6,634 bases of DNA from Hyphomicrobiales bacterium (lineage in GTDB: Bacteria; Pseudomonadota; Alphaproteobacteria; Rhizobiales; Aestuariivirgaceae). The position numbers and the translations under genes are program-made. The notes below the pieces were generated by a model. The model did not search any database and was not told where the DNA came from. It saw only the letters and a program-made list of their open reading frames with translations. The stretch is from positions 1 through 6,634 of the forward strand of contig JANXRO010000068.1 in the NCBI GenBank assembly GCA_025356765.1, given 5' to 3'. Positions within the stretch are counted from its first letter, which is position 1. Every line of letters begins with the position of its first letter. Below, one piece after another: positions 1 to 5,576 of this stretch.

Positions 1-1329
1 ATCAATGTAATCAAGATCATGCTTCACGCGTTGTTCAATTTTTTCAAGCGTATCCGTTTCGCCGCGCCAGCCATTGATTTGTGCCCAACCGGTTATGCCG
101 GGTTTGACTTTATGGCGGGCAAAATATCCATCCACCACTTCGTCATAAAGGCCGCCTGCGGCCTTGGCTTGGGTTGCATGGGGACGCGGACCAACCAGCG
201 CCAATTGGCCCGTTAAAACGTTGAACAGTTGTGGGAGCTCATCCAGTGATGATTTGCGAATAATGCGACCCACTCTGGTGACACGCGGGTCACCCTTTGT
301 TACAAGTTTCGACGCAGAAGCATCGCTCATATCCACATACATGGAGCGGAATTTATAAACCTCAATCAATTCATTGTTAAAACCAAAGCGCTTTTGTTTG
401 AAAATAACGGGACCCTTGCTTTCCCAACGAATGGCACAGGCCACAATGGCCATCACGGGGGCCAAAACAATGATTGCACACACCGCAATCATGCGATCCA
501 CATTGCTTTTCAAAAAGTCGTTCCATGGGCTCAATGGCCTGTCGAACACCGACAACAATGGAAGATCACCCAAAAACGTATAGGCACGCGGCGACAATTT
601 TAATTGCGCAGATTGACCGCTGACGCGAATATCAATGGGCAATTCCCAAATGCGTTTTAAAATTTGCAACAAGCGAAGTTCAGCCGAAATGGGAATGGCC
701 ACGATAATCAAATCAATTGGGTTTATGCGGGCATAATCTGCCAAGTCTTGAATCTTGCCAAGCTTTTGGTGTTTGTGAATGGATGCGGGGCTTCGGTTGT
801 CATAACGATCATCAAACAGGCCGACAATTTCAACGTCTAAATTTTGTGAACGTTCAAGCGTGTTGATGGCATCTTCTGCTGCCTTGCCGCCGCCCACAAT
901 GGCGATGCGCTGTTTAAAGCCGCCGGCCTTTTCAGCGCCCGCAATCAAGGGCAAAAGACTTAATCTGGTAGCCGCAACATAGATCACTGCAAAGCTTGCC
1001 CAGATAAAATACCAAGGGCTGGTCAAATTCAAACCAATGGCCTTCACCGATATGACTGAAGCAAACCCGGTGATGATGATGCAGGCCATCGACAGCAACA
1101 CATTATGGGCGAAATGCCTTGCAGTTTTGGCTTCATAGAGGCCAAGGCCACGCAGCAAATAAAGGCACAGAAATGTAAGTGTAAGTGCGAAAAAACCGCT
1201 GACTGCCGGCGTAATTGCCGTGGCGTTTTGGGCAAACAAGATGCAGCTTGCAAATGCCACTGTGCCCAAAGCTGAAATATCAAGCCCTTTTAAAAGGCGC
1301 TTACCCACTTCTTCGTTAAACGCTCGCAT
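1..1329 (-). CDS. Exopolysaccharide polyprenyl-phosphate sugar phosphotransferase (WcaJ/ExoY-like), 3' end off window
   Basis: This is a membrane enzyme that moves a sugar phosphate (usually glucose-1-P or galactose-1-P) from a UDP-sugar to undecaprenyl phosphate, the first step of exopolysaccharide or capsule repeat-unit assembly. The 443 codons seen are open to the window edge; the family is usually about 460-510 residues, so only a short tail should be missing. Four N-terminal hydrophobic segments lie near residues 17-34, 42-60, 76-95 and 104-121. A Rossmann-like CoA_binding_3 domain follows, with RIAIVGGGKAA at 141-151. A fifth membrane segment (279-300) leads into the bacterial sugar transferase domain: KFRSMYVD (326-333), VTRVGR, SLDELPQL (361-368, with the Asp363-Glu364 dyad expected to be catalytic), LVGPRPH (378-384) and VKPGITGWAQINGWRGET (408-425). 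ATG at 1329 is the first usual start after an in-frame stop. Its ribosome site is weak (GGGA). The exact sugar cannot be read from the sequence. Confidence 0.93.
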   Translation of the reverse strand, partial: MRAFNEEVGKRLLKGLDISALGTVAFASCILFAQNATAITPAVSGFFALTLTFLCLYLLRGLGLYEAKTARHFAHNVLLSMACIIITGFASVISVKAIGLNLTSPWYFIWASFAVIYVAATRLSLLPLIAGAEKAGGFKQRIAIVGGGKAAEDAINTLERSQNLDVEIVGLFDDRYDNRSPASIHKHQKLGKIQDLADYARINPIDLIIVAIPISAELRLLQILKRIWELPIDIRVSGQSAQLKLSPRAYTFLGDLPLLSVFDRPLSPWNDFLKSNVDRMIAVCAIIVLAPVMAIVACAIRWESKGPVIFKQKRFGFNNELIEVYKFRSMYVDMSDASASKLVTKGDPRVTRVGRIIRKSSLDELPQLFNVLTGQLALVGPRPHATQAKAAGGLYDEVVDGYFARHKVKPGITGWAQINGWRGETDTLEKIEQRVKHDLDYID

Positions 1330-1384
1330 GACAGTTTTCCCAAGCCCATTTGGATTTGGGTTAGAACGGAAAACTTGATCGAAC

Positions 1385-1410
1385 GTGAAGCCAAGTGGGT
1401 TTGGCTTTAC
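1385..1410. repeat. Inverted repeat, 10-bp arms with one mismatch, 6-base loop
   Basis: The arms gtgaagccaa (1385-1394) and ttggctttac (1401-1410) are reverse complements except for one position, which is a G-U wobble in plus-strand RNA and an A-C mismatch in minus-strand RNA. The inner seven pairs are perfect. No T-run follows closely on either strand, so it is not an obvious terminator. It lies 56 bases upstream of the sugar transferase start and could be an operator or a leader hairpin. Confidence 0.5.
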
Positions 1411-1431
1411 AAAATTTCAGCAGGCCCAAGA

Positions 1432-1458
1432 AGGCGTTAAGCTTTAGACTTAACGCCT
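1432..1458 (-). terminator. Probable transcription terminator of the zinc metallopeptidase gene
   Basis: A perfect 10-bp inverted repeat (aggcgttaag at 1432-1441 and cttaacgcct at 1449-1458) flanks a 7-base loop. On the minus strand it begins seven bases after the ypfJ stop codon, the usual place for an intrinsic terminator. The following tract is only TTCTT, so the T-run is weak and termination may be partial or factor-assisted. It would separate ypfJ transcription from the sugar transferase gene downstream. Confidence 0.65.
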
Positions 1459-1465
1459 GCTTAAA

Positions 1466-2449
1466 TTAAAGGTTAGGCGCACCAAATGTATCGCAATCAT
1501 TGAGTGATTTTGCAGCAAGGCCGGTTTTAAACCACTTCACACGCTGGGCTGATGTGCCATGGGTGAATGTATCGGGCACAGCATAACCTTGCGCTGCCTT
1601 TTGCAAATGGTCATCACCAATTTGGCTAGCTGCGTTCAAGGCTTCTTCAATGTCGCCATTTTCCAAAATGTGTTTGGTGGCATCAGCCTCGGTTGCCCAA
1701 GCGCCAGCAAAACAATCGGCCTGCAATTCCATTTTGACGGATAAAGAATTGGCACCCTGTTCAGAAGCACCACTTCGCGCTTGTTGCACTTGATCAGCGA
1801 TGCCTAAAAGGTTTTGCACGTGGTGGCCAACTTCATGGGCCACAACATAGGCTTGGGCAAAATCACCTGGTGAACCCAACTTGGTTTTCAGTTCTTCATA
1901 AAATGCCAAATCAATATAAACCTTGTGGTCTGCCGGGCAATAAAACGGGCCCGATGAAGATTGCGCGGTGCCACAGCCCGAACGTGTAGCACCCGTATAA
2001 AGCACCAAGGTTGGCTTTTCATATTGCTTGCCCATGTCACTGAAAACTTTTGTCCACACATCGTCGGTGGAACCCAAAACCTTGGCCACGAATTTTTTGC
2101 CAGGATCAGAGCCAGCATCTGCCGCACTGTTCACGCCGCCGGGTTGCACGCCTGCGCCACTTTGGCTCACCGTGTGGGTTCCCATGTTGGTTGGCAATTG
2201 AAAACCACCGCCGCCGCCATTGACCAGATTGATCAAATCAATGCCTAAAAACATCTTCAATGCGAAATAAGCCACAGCAAGAATGACGATGCCGCGAATG
2301 CCCAATGTGTTGAACAATAATGGCAAAAGCCCCATCAGACCGCCGCCGCCAATGCCGCTAGAGCCGCCGCCCATAGAGCCATAACCAGTCCCAGATTGGC
2401 CCCGATCATCTTCAATGTTGCTGCTTTCTTGCTGGTTATCGAGCTTCAT
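1466..2449 (-). CDS. ypfJ: YpfJ-family neutral zinc metallopeptidase, membrane anchored
   Basis: This 327-residue protein belongs to the YpfJ putative neutral zinc metallopeptidase family; the E. coli member is slightly shorter. The N-terminus (1-45) is polar and then very glycine-rich, ending in GGGSSGIGGGGL. One membrane segment follows at about 51-70 (IRGIVILAVAYFALKMFLGI), with a second Gly-rich linker at 78-82, so the catalytic domain (about 118-327) probably faces the periplasm. The zinc motif HEVGH is at 205-209, inside AYVVAHEVGHHVQNLLG. ELQADCFAGAWA (241-252) carries the likely third ligand region, and THGTSAQRVKWF (296-307) is the conserved C-terminal block. Cys159 and Cys171 could form a disulfide. 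The ATG at 2449 has AAGGA nine bases upstream, supporting this start. It is divergent from nadE and seems to be a single-gene unit. The physiological substrate is unknown for the family. Confidence 0.93.
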   Translation of the reverse strand: MKLDNQQESSNIEDDRGQSGTGYGSMGGGSSGIGGGGLMGLLPLLFNTLGIRGIVILAVAYFALKMFLGIDLINLVNGGGGGFQLPTNMGTHTVSQSGAGVQPGGVNSAADAGSDPGKKFVAKVLGSTDDVWTKVFSDMGKQYEKPTLVLYTGATRSGCGTAQSSSGPFYCPADHKVYIDLAFYEELKTKLGSPGDFAQAYVVAHEVGHHVQNLLGIADQVQQARSGASEQGANSLSVKMELQADCFAGAWATEADATKHILENGDIEEALNAASQIGDDHLQKAAQGYAVPDTFTHGTSAQRVKWFKTGLAAKSLNDCDTFGAPNL

Positions 2450-2487
2450 AATTCGCTATCCTTGTTATGGGCATAAACTTGGCGGTT

Positions 2488-2505
2488 CTTGCAAAATTTT
2501 GCAAG
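2488..2505. promoter_or_regulatory. Perfect 18-bp palindrome, candidate operator
   Basis: The sequence cttgcaaaattttgcaag is identical to its reverse complement over all 18 bases, with no loop, which suits binding by a dimeric regulator better than an RNA hairpin. A further cgg and ccg lie just outside, offset by two bases. It sits midway in the divergent region, 38 bases from the ypfJ start and 42 from the nadE start, so it could control either or both. I do not recognise it as the site of a named regulator. Confidence 0.5.
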
Positions 2506-2535
2506 CCGTTTTGCTTTCAAAAGTTTTCGCGCTAT

Positions 2536-2539
2536 GAGG
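2536..2539 (+). promoter_or_regulatory. Ribosome binding site that fixes the nadE start
   Basis: GAGG lies eight bases before the ATG at 2548. An in-frame ATG at 2467 would add 27 residues, but those are Cys/Phe/Lys-rich, unlike the family's N-terminus, and read straight through the palindrome. The protein from 2548 opens with TNQLTIALAQLNPTVG, as NadE proteins do. Confidence 0.75.
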
Positions 2540-2547
2540 CAAACACA

Positions 2548-4167
2548 ATGACAAACCAACTCACCATCGCCCTCGCACAGCTTAACCCCACCGTGGGTGC
2601 CATTGCCGCAAACACAGCCAAAGCCCGCGCCGCAGTTGCTGGCCTGAGCGGTGTTGACCTTGTGGTTTTTCCTGAACTTTATATCTCTGGCTATCCACCA
2701 GAAGATCTGGTGTTGCGCGCGTCTTTTGTCGAAGCCTGTAAAACTGCGGCTGAAGAATTGGCGCGTGAATTTGCCGAAGGGCCCGCCATGCTTATGGGTC
2801 TTCCATGGTGTGAAGGCGACAAGCTTCACAACGCCGTGGCTCTTTTGAATGGCGGCAAGATTGAAACTGTTCGCTTTAAATATGATCTGCCCAATTATGG
2901 CGTGTTTGATGAAAAACGTGTGTTTCAACCAGGTCCTGCGCCGGGGCCAATCTCGTTTAAAGGTGTTCGCATTGGCGTTCCTATTTGCGAAGATATTTGG
3001 ACAGAAGAAACTTGTGAAACCTTGGCCGAAACGGGGGCCGAAATTTTGCTCTCTCCCAATGGATCGCCGTTTGAGCGCAACAAAGATGATGTGCGTTTAA
3101 ATTTGGTTGTGGCGCGGGTTACTGAAACCGGTTTGCCATTGGCCTATCTGAACCAAGTGGGTGGCCAAGACGAATTGGTTTTTGATGGCGCATCCTTCGT
3201 GCTGAACGCCGATCGCTCATTGGCATTGCAAATGCCCATGTTTGAAGAAGCAGTGGCCATCACGGAATGGAATCGCGGCAGCAATGGCTGGACCATGGCG
3301 AAGGGTGAAATTTCGCGCCTGCCTGAAAAAGAAGAAGAAACCTGGAAGGCCTGCGTTCTTGGCCTGCGAGATTATGTGGAAAAGAATAAATTTCCCGGCG
3401 TTGTGCTTGGCCTTTCGGGCGGCATCGATTCTGCTGTTGTAGCGGCCATGGCGGTTGATGCTTTGGGGGCGGCGCGGGTTCACTGCGTCATGTTGCCCTA
3501 TGCCTATACCAGCCAAGACAGTTTGGTGGACGCCAAGGAATGCGCGGCCCTGCTTGGTGTGCGTTATGATGTGGTGCCGATTAAAGAACCTGTTGAAGGT
3601 TTTTTGGCAACACTTCAGCCGATGTTTTCAGGCACCAATTCTGGTGTGACGGAAGAGAATTTACAGTCGCGTTCACGCGGGGTTATTCTGATGGCCATTT
3701 CCAATAAATTTGGCGCCATGGTTTTAACCACCGGCAACAAAAGCGAAATGAGCGTAGGTTATGCAACGCTGTATGGCGATATGAACGGCGGATTTAACCC
3801 GATTAAAGACGTTTATAAAATGGAGGTTTATCGCTTGGCAGCGTGGCGCAACACGCAAAGCCACGTTATTCCTGAACGCATCATTAGCAAAGCACCCACC
3901 GCAGAACTTCGCGAAAACCAGAAAGACCAAGACAGCCTGCCGCCCTATGAGGCGCTTGATGATATTCTGGAGGGCTTGGTTGAACGCGAAGAAACCGTGG
4001 CCACAATTGTGGCCCGAGGCCATGATGTGGCGCTGGTAAAACGCATTCAACACATGCTTTATCTGGCCGAATATAAACGCCGCCAAGCCGCACCCGGCGT
4101 GAAGATCACAAGGCGCAACTTTGGGCGCGATAGAAGATATCCTATTGTGAATGGGTTTCGAGGATAA
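2548..4167 (+). CDS. nadE: Glutamine-dependent NAD+ synthetase
   Basis: NadE performs the last step of NAD+ synthesis in the cytoplasm: ATP-dependent amidation of nicotinic acid adenine dinucleotide, using ammonia released from glutamine by its own N-terminal domain. From the ATG at 2548 it is 539 residues, normal for the two-domain form. The nitrilase-like glutaminase domain (about 4-260) has the full catalytic triad: Glu43 in VVFPELYISGYPPEDL, Lys111 in RFKYDLPNYGVFDE and Cys147 in VPICEDIW. The synthetase domain (about 265-539) has the ATP-pyrophosphatase P-loop GLSGGIDSAVVAA (288-300), then LTTGNKSEMSVGYATLYGD (393-411), GGFNPIKDVYK (414-424) and the conserved end KITRRNFGRDRRYPI (519-533). 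The divergent gene upstream is ypfJ; downstream the stop overlaps the start of a small immunity-like gene, so the two are probably co-transcribed. Nothing appears broken or missing. Confidence 0.97.
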   Translation: MTNQLTIALAQLNPTVGAIAANTAKARAAVAGLSGVDLVVFPELYISGYPPEDLVLRASFVEACKTAAEELAREFAEGPAMLMGLPWCEGDKLHNAVALLNGGKIETVRFKYDLPNYGVFDEKRVFQPGPAPGPISFKGVRIGVPICEDIWTEETCETLAETGAEILLSPNGSPFERNKDDVRLNLVVARVTETGLPLAYLNQVGGQDELVFDGASFVLNADRSLALQMPMFEEAVAITEWNRGSNGWTMAKGEISRLPEKEEETWKACVLGLRDYVEKNKFPGVVLGLSGGIDSAVVAAMAVDALGAARVHCVMLPYAYTSQDSLVDAKECAALLGVRYDVVPIKEPVEGFLATLQPMFSGTNSGVTEENLQSRSRGVILMAISNKFGAMVLTTGNKSEMSVGYATLYGDMNGGFNPIKDVYKMEVYRLAAWRNTQSHVIPERIISKAPTAELRENQKDQDSLPPYEALDDILEGLVEREETVATIVARGHDVALVKRIQHMLYLAEYKRRQAAPGVKITRRNFGRDRRYPIVNGFRG

Positions 4168-4522
4168 GGTTGTGGCTTGGTTACGGCTGAAAGATGTAAA
4201 GCAAACACATATCGATCGCGGCGTGCAATTTCGCTTTCCTGCCACATGGCCCTTCGAAGATGTGATGGAATTTACCACATTAGAATGCAGCTTTGCAGAA
4301 AGCGGTTGGGCATTCATTGCAACGTCGGGCTATCATTCATGCAGGGTCGAACTGGTGTTGCCCTTGGAATCAGTTAGCGTTACCGACGGTTCGGCACCCA
4401 TGATTGATACGCAATGGCTTATCAAAAATTGGCGCAAATGGGTTTATGATGTTAGCCCTGCAAAAGTGATGGTGAACCTTAGAGGCCGAGGAAAACCAAA
4501 ACTGCCCGTTGCTGTAAAATAA
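4151..4522 (+). CDS. Small Imm45-like immunity protein, coupled to nadE
   Basis: This 123-residue protein has no signal peptide or membrane segment and is probably a small cytoplasmic protein. From memory, the block RGVQFRFPATWPFEDVMEF (23-41), followed by a TSGYHSCRVELVLPLE stretch and WLIKNWRKWVYD near residues 89-100, resembles the Imm45 family of immunity proteins from polymorphic toxin systems, whose members share an RG-x-FRFP-x-WP-(Y/F)-EDV opening and a WLI-x-NW-x-W-(I/V)-Y ending. I could not run a search. Such proteins would neutralise a partner toxin, but none is visible: nadE lies upstream, and the next gene is a convergent reductase. The ATG at 4151 overlaps the nadE end by 17 bases and has no good ribosome site. 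A GTG at 4172 (residue 8) has GAGG eight bases upstream and just clears the nadE stop, so it may be the true start, giving 116 residues. Co-expression with nadE is likely. A housekeeping domain-of-unknown-function protein is the main alternative. Confidence 0.6.
   Translation: MGFEDKVVAWLRLKDVKQTHIDRGVQFRFPATWPFEDVMEFTTLECSFAESGWAFIATSGYHSCRVELVLPLESVSVTDGSAPMIDTQWLIKNWRKWVYDVSPAKVMVNLRGRGKPKLPVAVK
4160..4163 (+). promoter_or_regulatory. Ribosome binding site supporting the alternative GTG start of the immunity-like gene
   Basis: GAGG lies inside the last codons of nadE, eight bases before GTG at 4172, and the nadE TAA (4165-4167) falls between them. Ribosomes finishing nadE would be placed directly over this site, a typical arrangement for translational coupling. 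The ATG at 4151 has no comparable site. Confidence 0.45.
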
Positions 4523-4533
4523 ATATACCAGCT

Positions 4534-5523
4534 CTAACAATATTGCTCCGCACTTCCCTGCTGTTCCACTGAATAGCGGTTGCCGTGGGCAAAGCCGATG
4601 GGAAGGATTTCTTCGATCTCTGCTAAATCTTTGGCCGTCAGCATAATGTCTGACGCCTTCAAATTTTCTCCGTGGTGTTCGGCCGTGCGCGTTCCCGGAA
4701 TTGTAATAATGTGGTTGCCTTGCGCTAACACCCAGGCGTTGGCCAGGGCTGATGGCGTCCAGCCTTTCCCGCGCGCATAGATTTTGAACCTTTCGATATA
4801 GGCCATATTGTAAGTGAAGTTCGGCTCCACAAATCGCGGCATGGCTTTGCGCCATTCCGTTGCAGGCATTTTGGATGGCTCAACGACAACATCAGTCAAC
4901 ACGCCGCGCCCCACTGGCGAGAAAGCCACCAAAGCCGTGCCATGGCGCTTACAGGCTTGGATGAGTCCAAGCTCTGGTTGCCTCGTCCACAATGAATATT
5001 CATTTTGCACAGCGCGCACATGGTGCACCTTCGAAGCGCGTTCCAATGTGTGAGGCGCAATTTCAGAAAGGCCAATGCCGCCGATTTTTCCCTCTTTCAC
5101 AAATGTCGCCATGGTGTGCATCACGTCTTCGATGGGAATGGAATGATCACGCCTGTGGACATAATAAAGATCAACATGCTCCACGCCCAAGCGCTTCAAA
5201 GACCCTTCCAAACATTCGCGCATGAAGGAGGCACTGTTGCTTACCCCGCGCGGATTAGGATTGATGCCGCCTTTGGTGGCGATAGAAATTTTATTGCGGG
5301 CGGCGGCGTGTTTTTTCAAATGTTCGCCGATCAAATTCTCAGAAATGAACGGGCCATAAATCAACGCGGTGTCGATATGCGGGTGGTCTTGGGCAAAAAC
5401 GCGGTCCAAAGCTTTGCGGCTGGTTTCCGCATCGGCGGGGCCAAAAGCGCCGGCAATGCTCATGGCACCAAAGCCCACTTCGTCTACCATCGGGCCGTTT
5501 TTGCCAAGTTGTCGTTGCTTCAT
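4534..5523 (-). CDS. Aldo/keto reductase
   Basis: This 329-residue cytoplasmic oxidoreductase belongs to the aldo/keto reductase superfamily and is expected to reduce an aldehyde or ketone with NADPH through a TIM barrel. All four catalytic residues are present: Asp51 in HIDTA, Tyr56 in LIYGPF, Lys84 in IATKGG and His123 in YYVHRRD. Other family blocks are GFGAMSIAGAFGP (18-30), GKIGGIGLSE (145-154), QNEYSLWTR (173-181), FSPVGRGVLTD (201-211) and the cofactor-binding IPGTRTAEHHGENL (275-288). The pattern is that of the YakC-type (AKR13-like) group of general reductases; the substrate cannot be assigned. I chose ATG at 5523 because GGAG lies eight bases upstream and the protein then opens MKQRQLGKNGPMV, as relatives do. 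An upstream in-frame ATG at 5601 would run into gltX. The gene is divergent from gltX and convergent with the immunity-like gene, with an 11-bp gap and no visible terminator. Confidence 0.93.
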   Translation of the reverse strand: MKQRQLGKNGPMVDEVGFGAMSIAGAFGPADAETSRKALDRVFAQDHPHIDTALIYGPFISENLIGEHLKKHAAARNKISIATKGGINPNPRGVSNSASFMRECLEGSLKRLGVEHVDLYYVHRRDHSIPIEDVMHTMATFVKEGKIGGIGLSEIAPHTLERASKVHHVRAVQNEYSLWTRQPELGLIQACKRHGTALVAFSPVGRGVLTDVVVEPSKMPATEWRKAMPRFVEPNFTYNMAYIERFKIYARGKGWTPSALANAWVLAQGNHIITIPGTRTAEHHGENLKASDIMLTAKDLAEIEEILPIGFAHGNRYSVEQQGSAEQYC

Positions 5524-5531
5524 GAGACATT

Positions 5532-5535
5532 CTCC
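5532..5535 (-). promoter_or_regulatory. Ribosome binding site of the aldo/keto reductase
   Basis: GGAG (minus strand) is eight bases before the ATG at 5523. It decides between this start and the longer in-frame ATG at 5601, which lies inside gltX. Confidence 0.75.
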
Positions 5536-5550
5536 ATTCTTGACGGATAG

Positions 5551-5556
5551 ATTATA
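5551..5556 (-). promoter_or_regulatory. Consensus -10 box for the aldo/keto reductase
   Basis: The minus strand carries a perfect TATAAT about 28 bases before the reductase ATG, so transcripts would start near 5544 and leave about 20 bases of leader including the GGAG site. At 17-base spacing the -35 region would be CATGGC, poor against TTGACA and overlapping the first codon of gltX. The other strand of the same place reads TATAGA (5553-5558), a possible -10 for gltX with a weak TTCTCC 17 bases upstream, so the two promoters may overlap. Confidence 0.5.
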
Positions 5557-5559
5557 GAA

Positions 5560-5567
5560 CGCTAGCG
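5560..5567. repeat. 8-bp palindrome in the reductase/gltX divergent promoter
   Basis: The perfect palindrome cgctagcg lies within a longer imperfect one (aacgctagcgctgtt). It falls between the reductase -10 box and the gltX start, the spacer position for the reductase promoter, so a protein bound here could affect both genes. It is short, and chance is a fair explanation. Confidence 0.3.
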
Positions 5568-5576
5568 CTGTTTGCC

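Larger units (their letters stand above)
1330..1465. other. Intergenic region between ypfJ and the sugar transferase gene
   Basis: This gap of 136 bases separates two minus-strand genes and should hold the 3' end of the ypfJ transcript and the promoter of the sugar transferase gene. It contains a terminator-like hairpin next to the ypfJ stop, a second inverted repeat at 1385-1410 and two copies of a CCAAAYCCA motif. I found no convincing -35/-10 pair; the best minus-strand pair, TTCACG and TCTAAC with an 18-base spacer, matches consensus at only 4 of 6 positions each. No ORF of useful length lies here. Confidence 0.6.
2450..2547. promoter_or_regulatory. Divergent control region between ypfJ and nadE
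   Basis: These 98 bases separate two divergent start codons and must carry promoters for both. The ypfJ ribosome site (AAGGA on the minus strand, 2459-2463) is at one end and the nadE site (GAGG, 2536-2539) at the other. The middle is AT-rich with repeated TTTTGC elements and the perfect palindrome at 2488-2505. Consensus-like -35/-10 pairs could not be picked out with confidence on either strand. Confidence 0.6.

Noticed and set aside
2467..2547. 27-residue N-terminal extension of NadE from the ATG at 2467
   Set aside because: No ribosome site, unlike NadE N-termini, and it reads through the palindrome; GAGG plus ATG at 2548 gives the family's usual start.
2446..2928. 160-residue open frame on the minus strand across the ypfJ/nadE gap
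   Set aside because: It is antisense to the nadE glutaminase domain and its end only just overlaps the ypfJ start; composition is not protein-like.
3724..4317. 197-residue open frame on the minus strand opposite the nadE 3' half
   Set aside because: It is antisense to conserved NadE coding sequence, rich in Cys/His/Asn and without a recognisable domain: a shadow frame.
4523..4533. Possible terminator between the convergent immunity-like and reductase genes
   Set aside because: The gap is 11 bases, and the only nearby symmetry is the short caatattg (4538-4545) and a 4-bp GCTG/CAGC stem; neither forms a credible terminator.
5005..5550. 181-residue open frame on the plus strand opposite the aldo/keto reductase
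   Set aside because: It is antisense to a gene with all catalytic residues intact and has no recognisable motifs.
5540..5568. TTGACG at 5540-5545 as a -35 box for gltX
   Set aside because: It matches TTGACA well, but the bases 16-18 further on (CTAGCGCT region) do not resemble a -10 box, and the TATAGA nearby is only 7 bases away.
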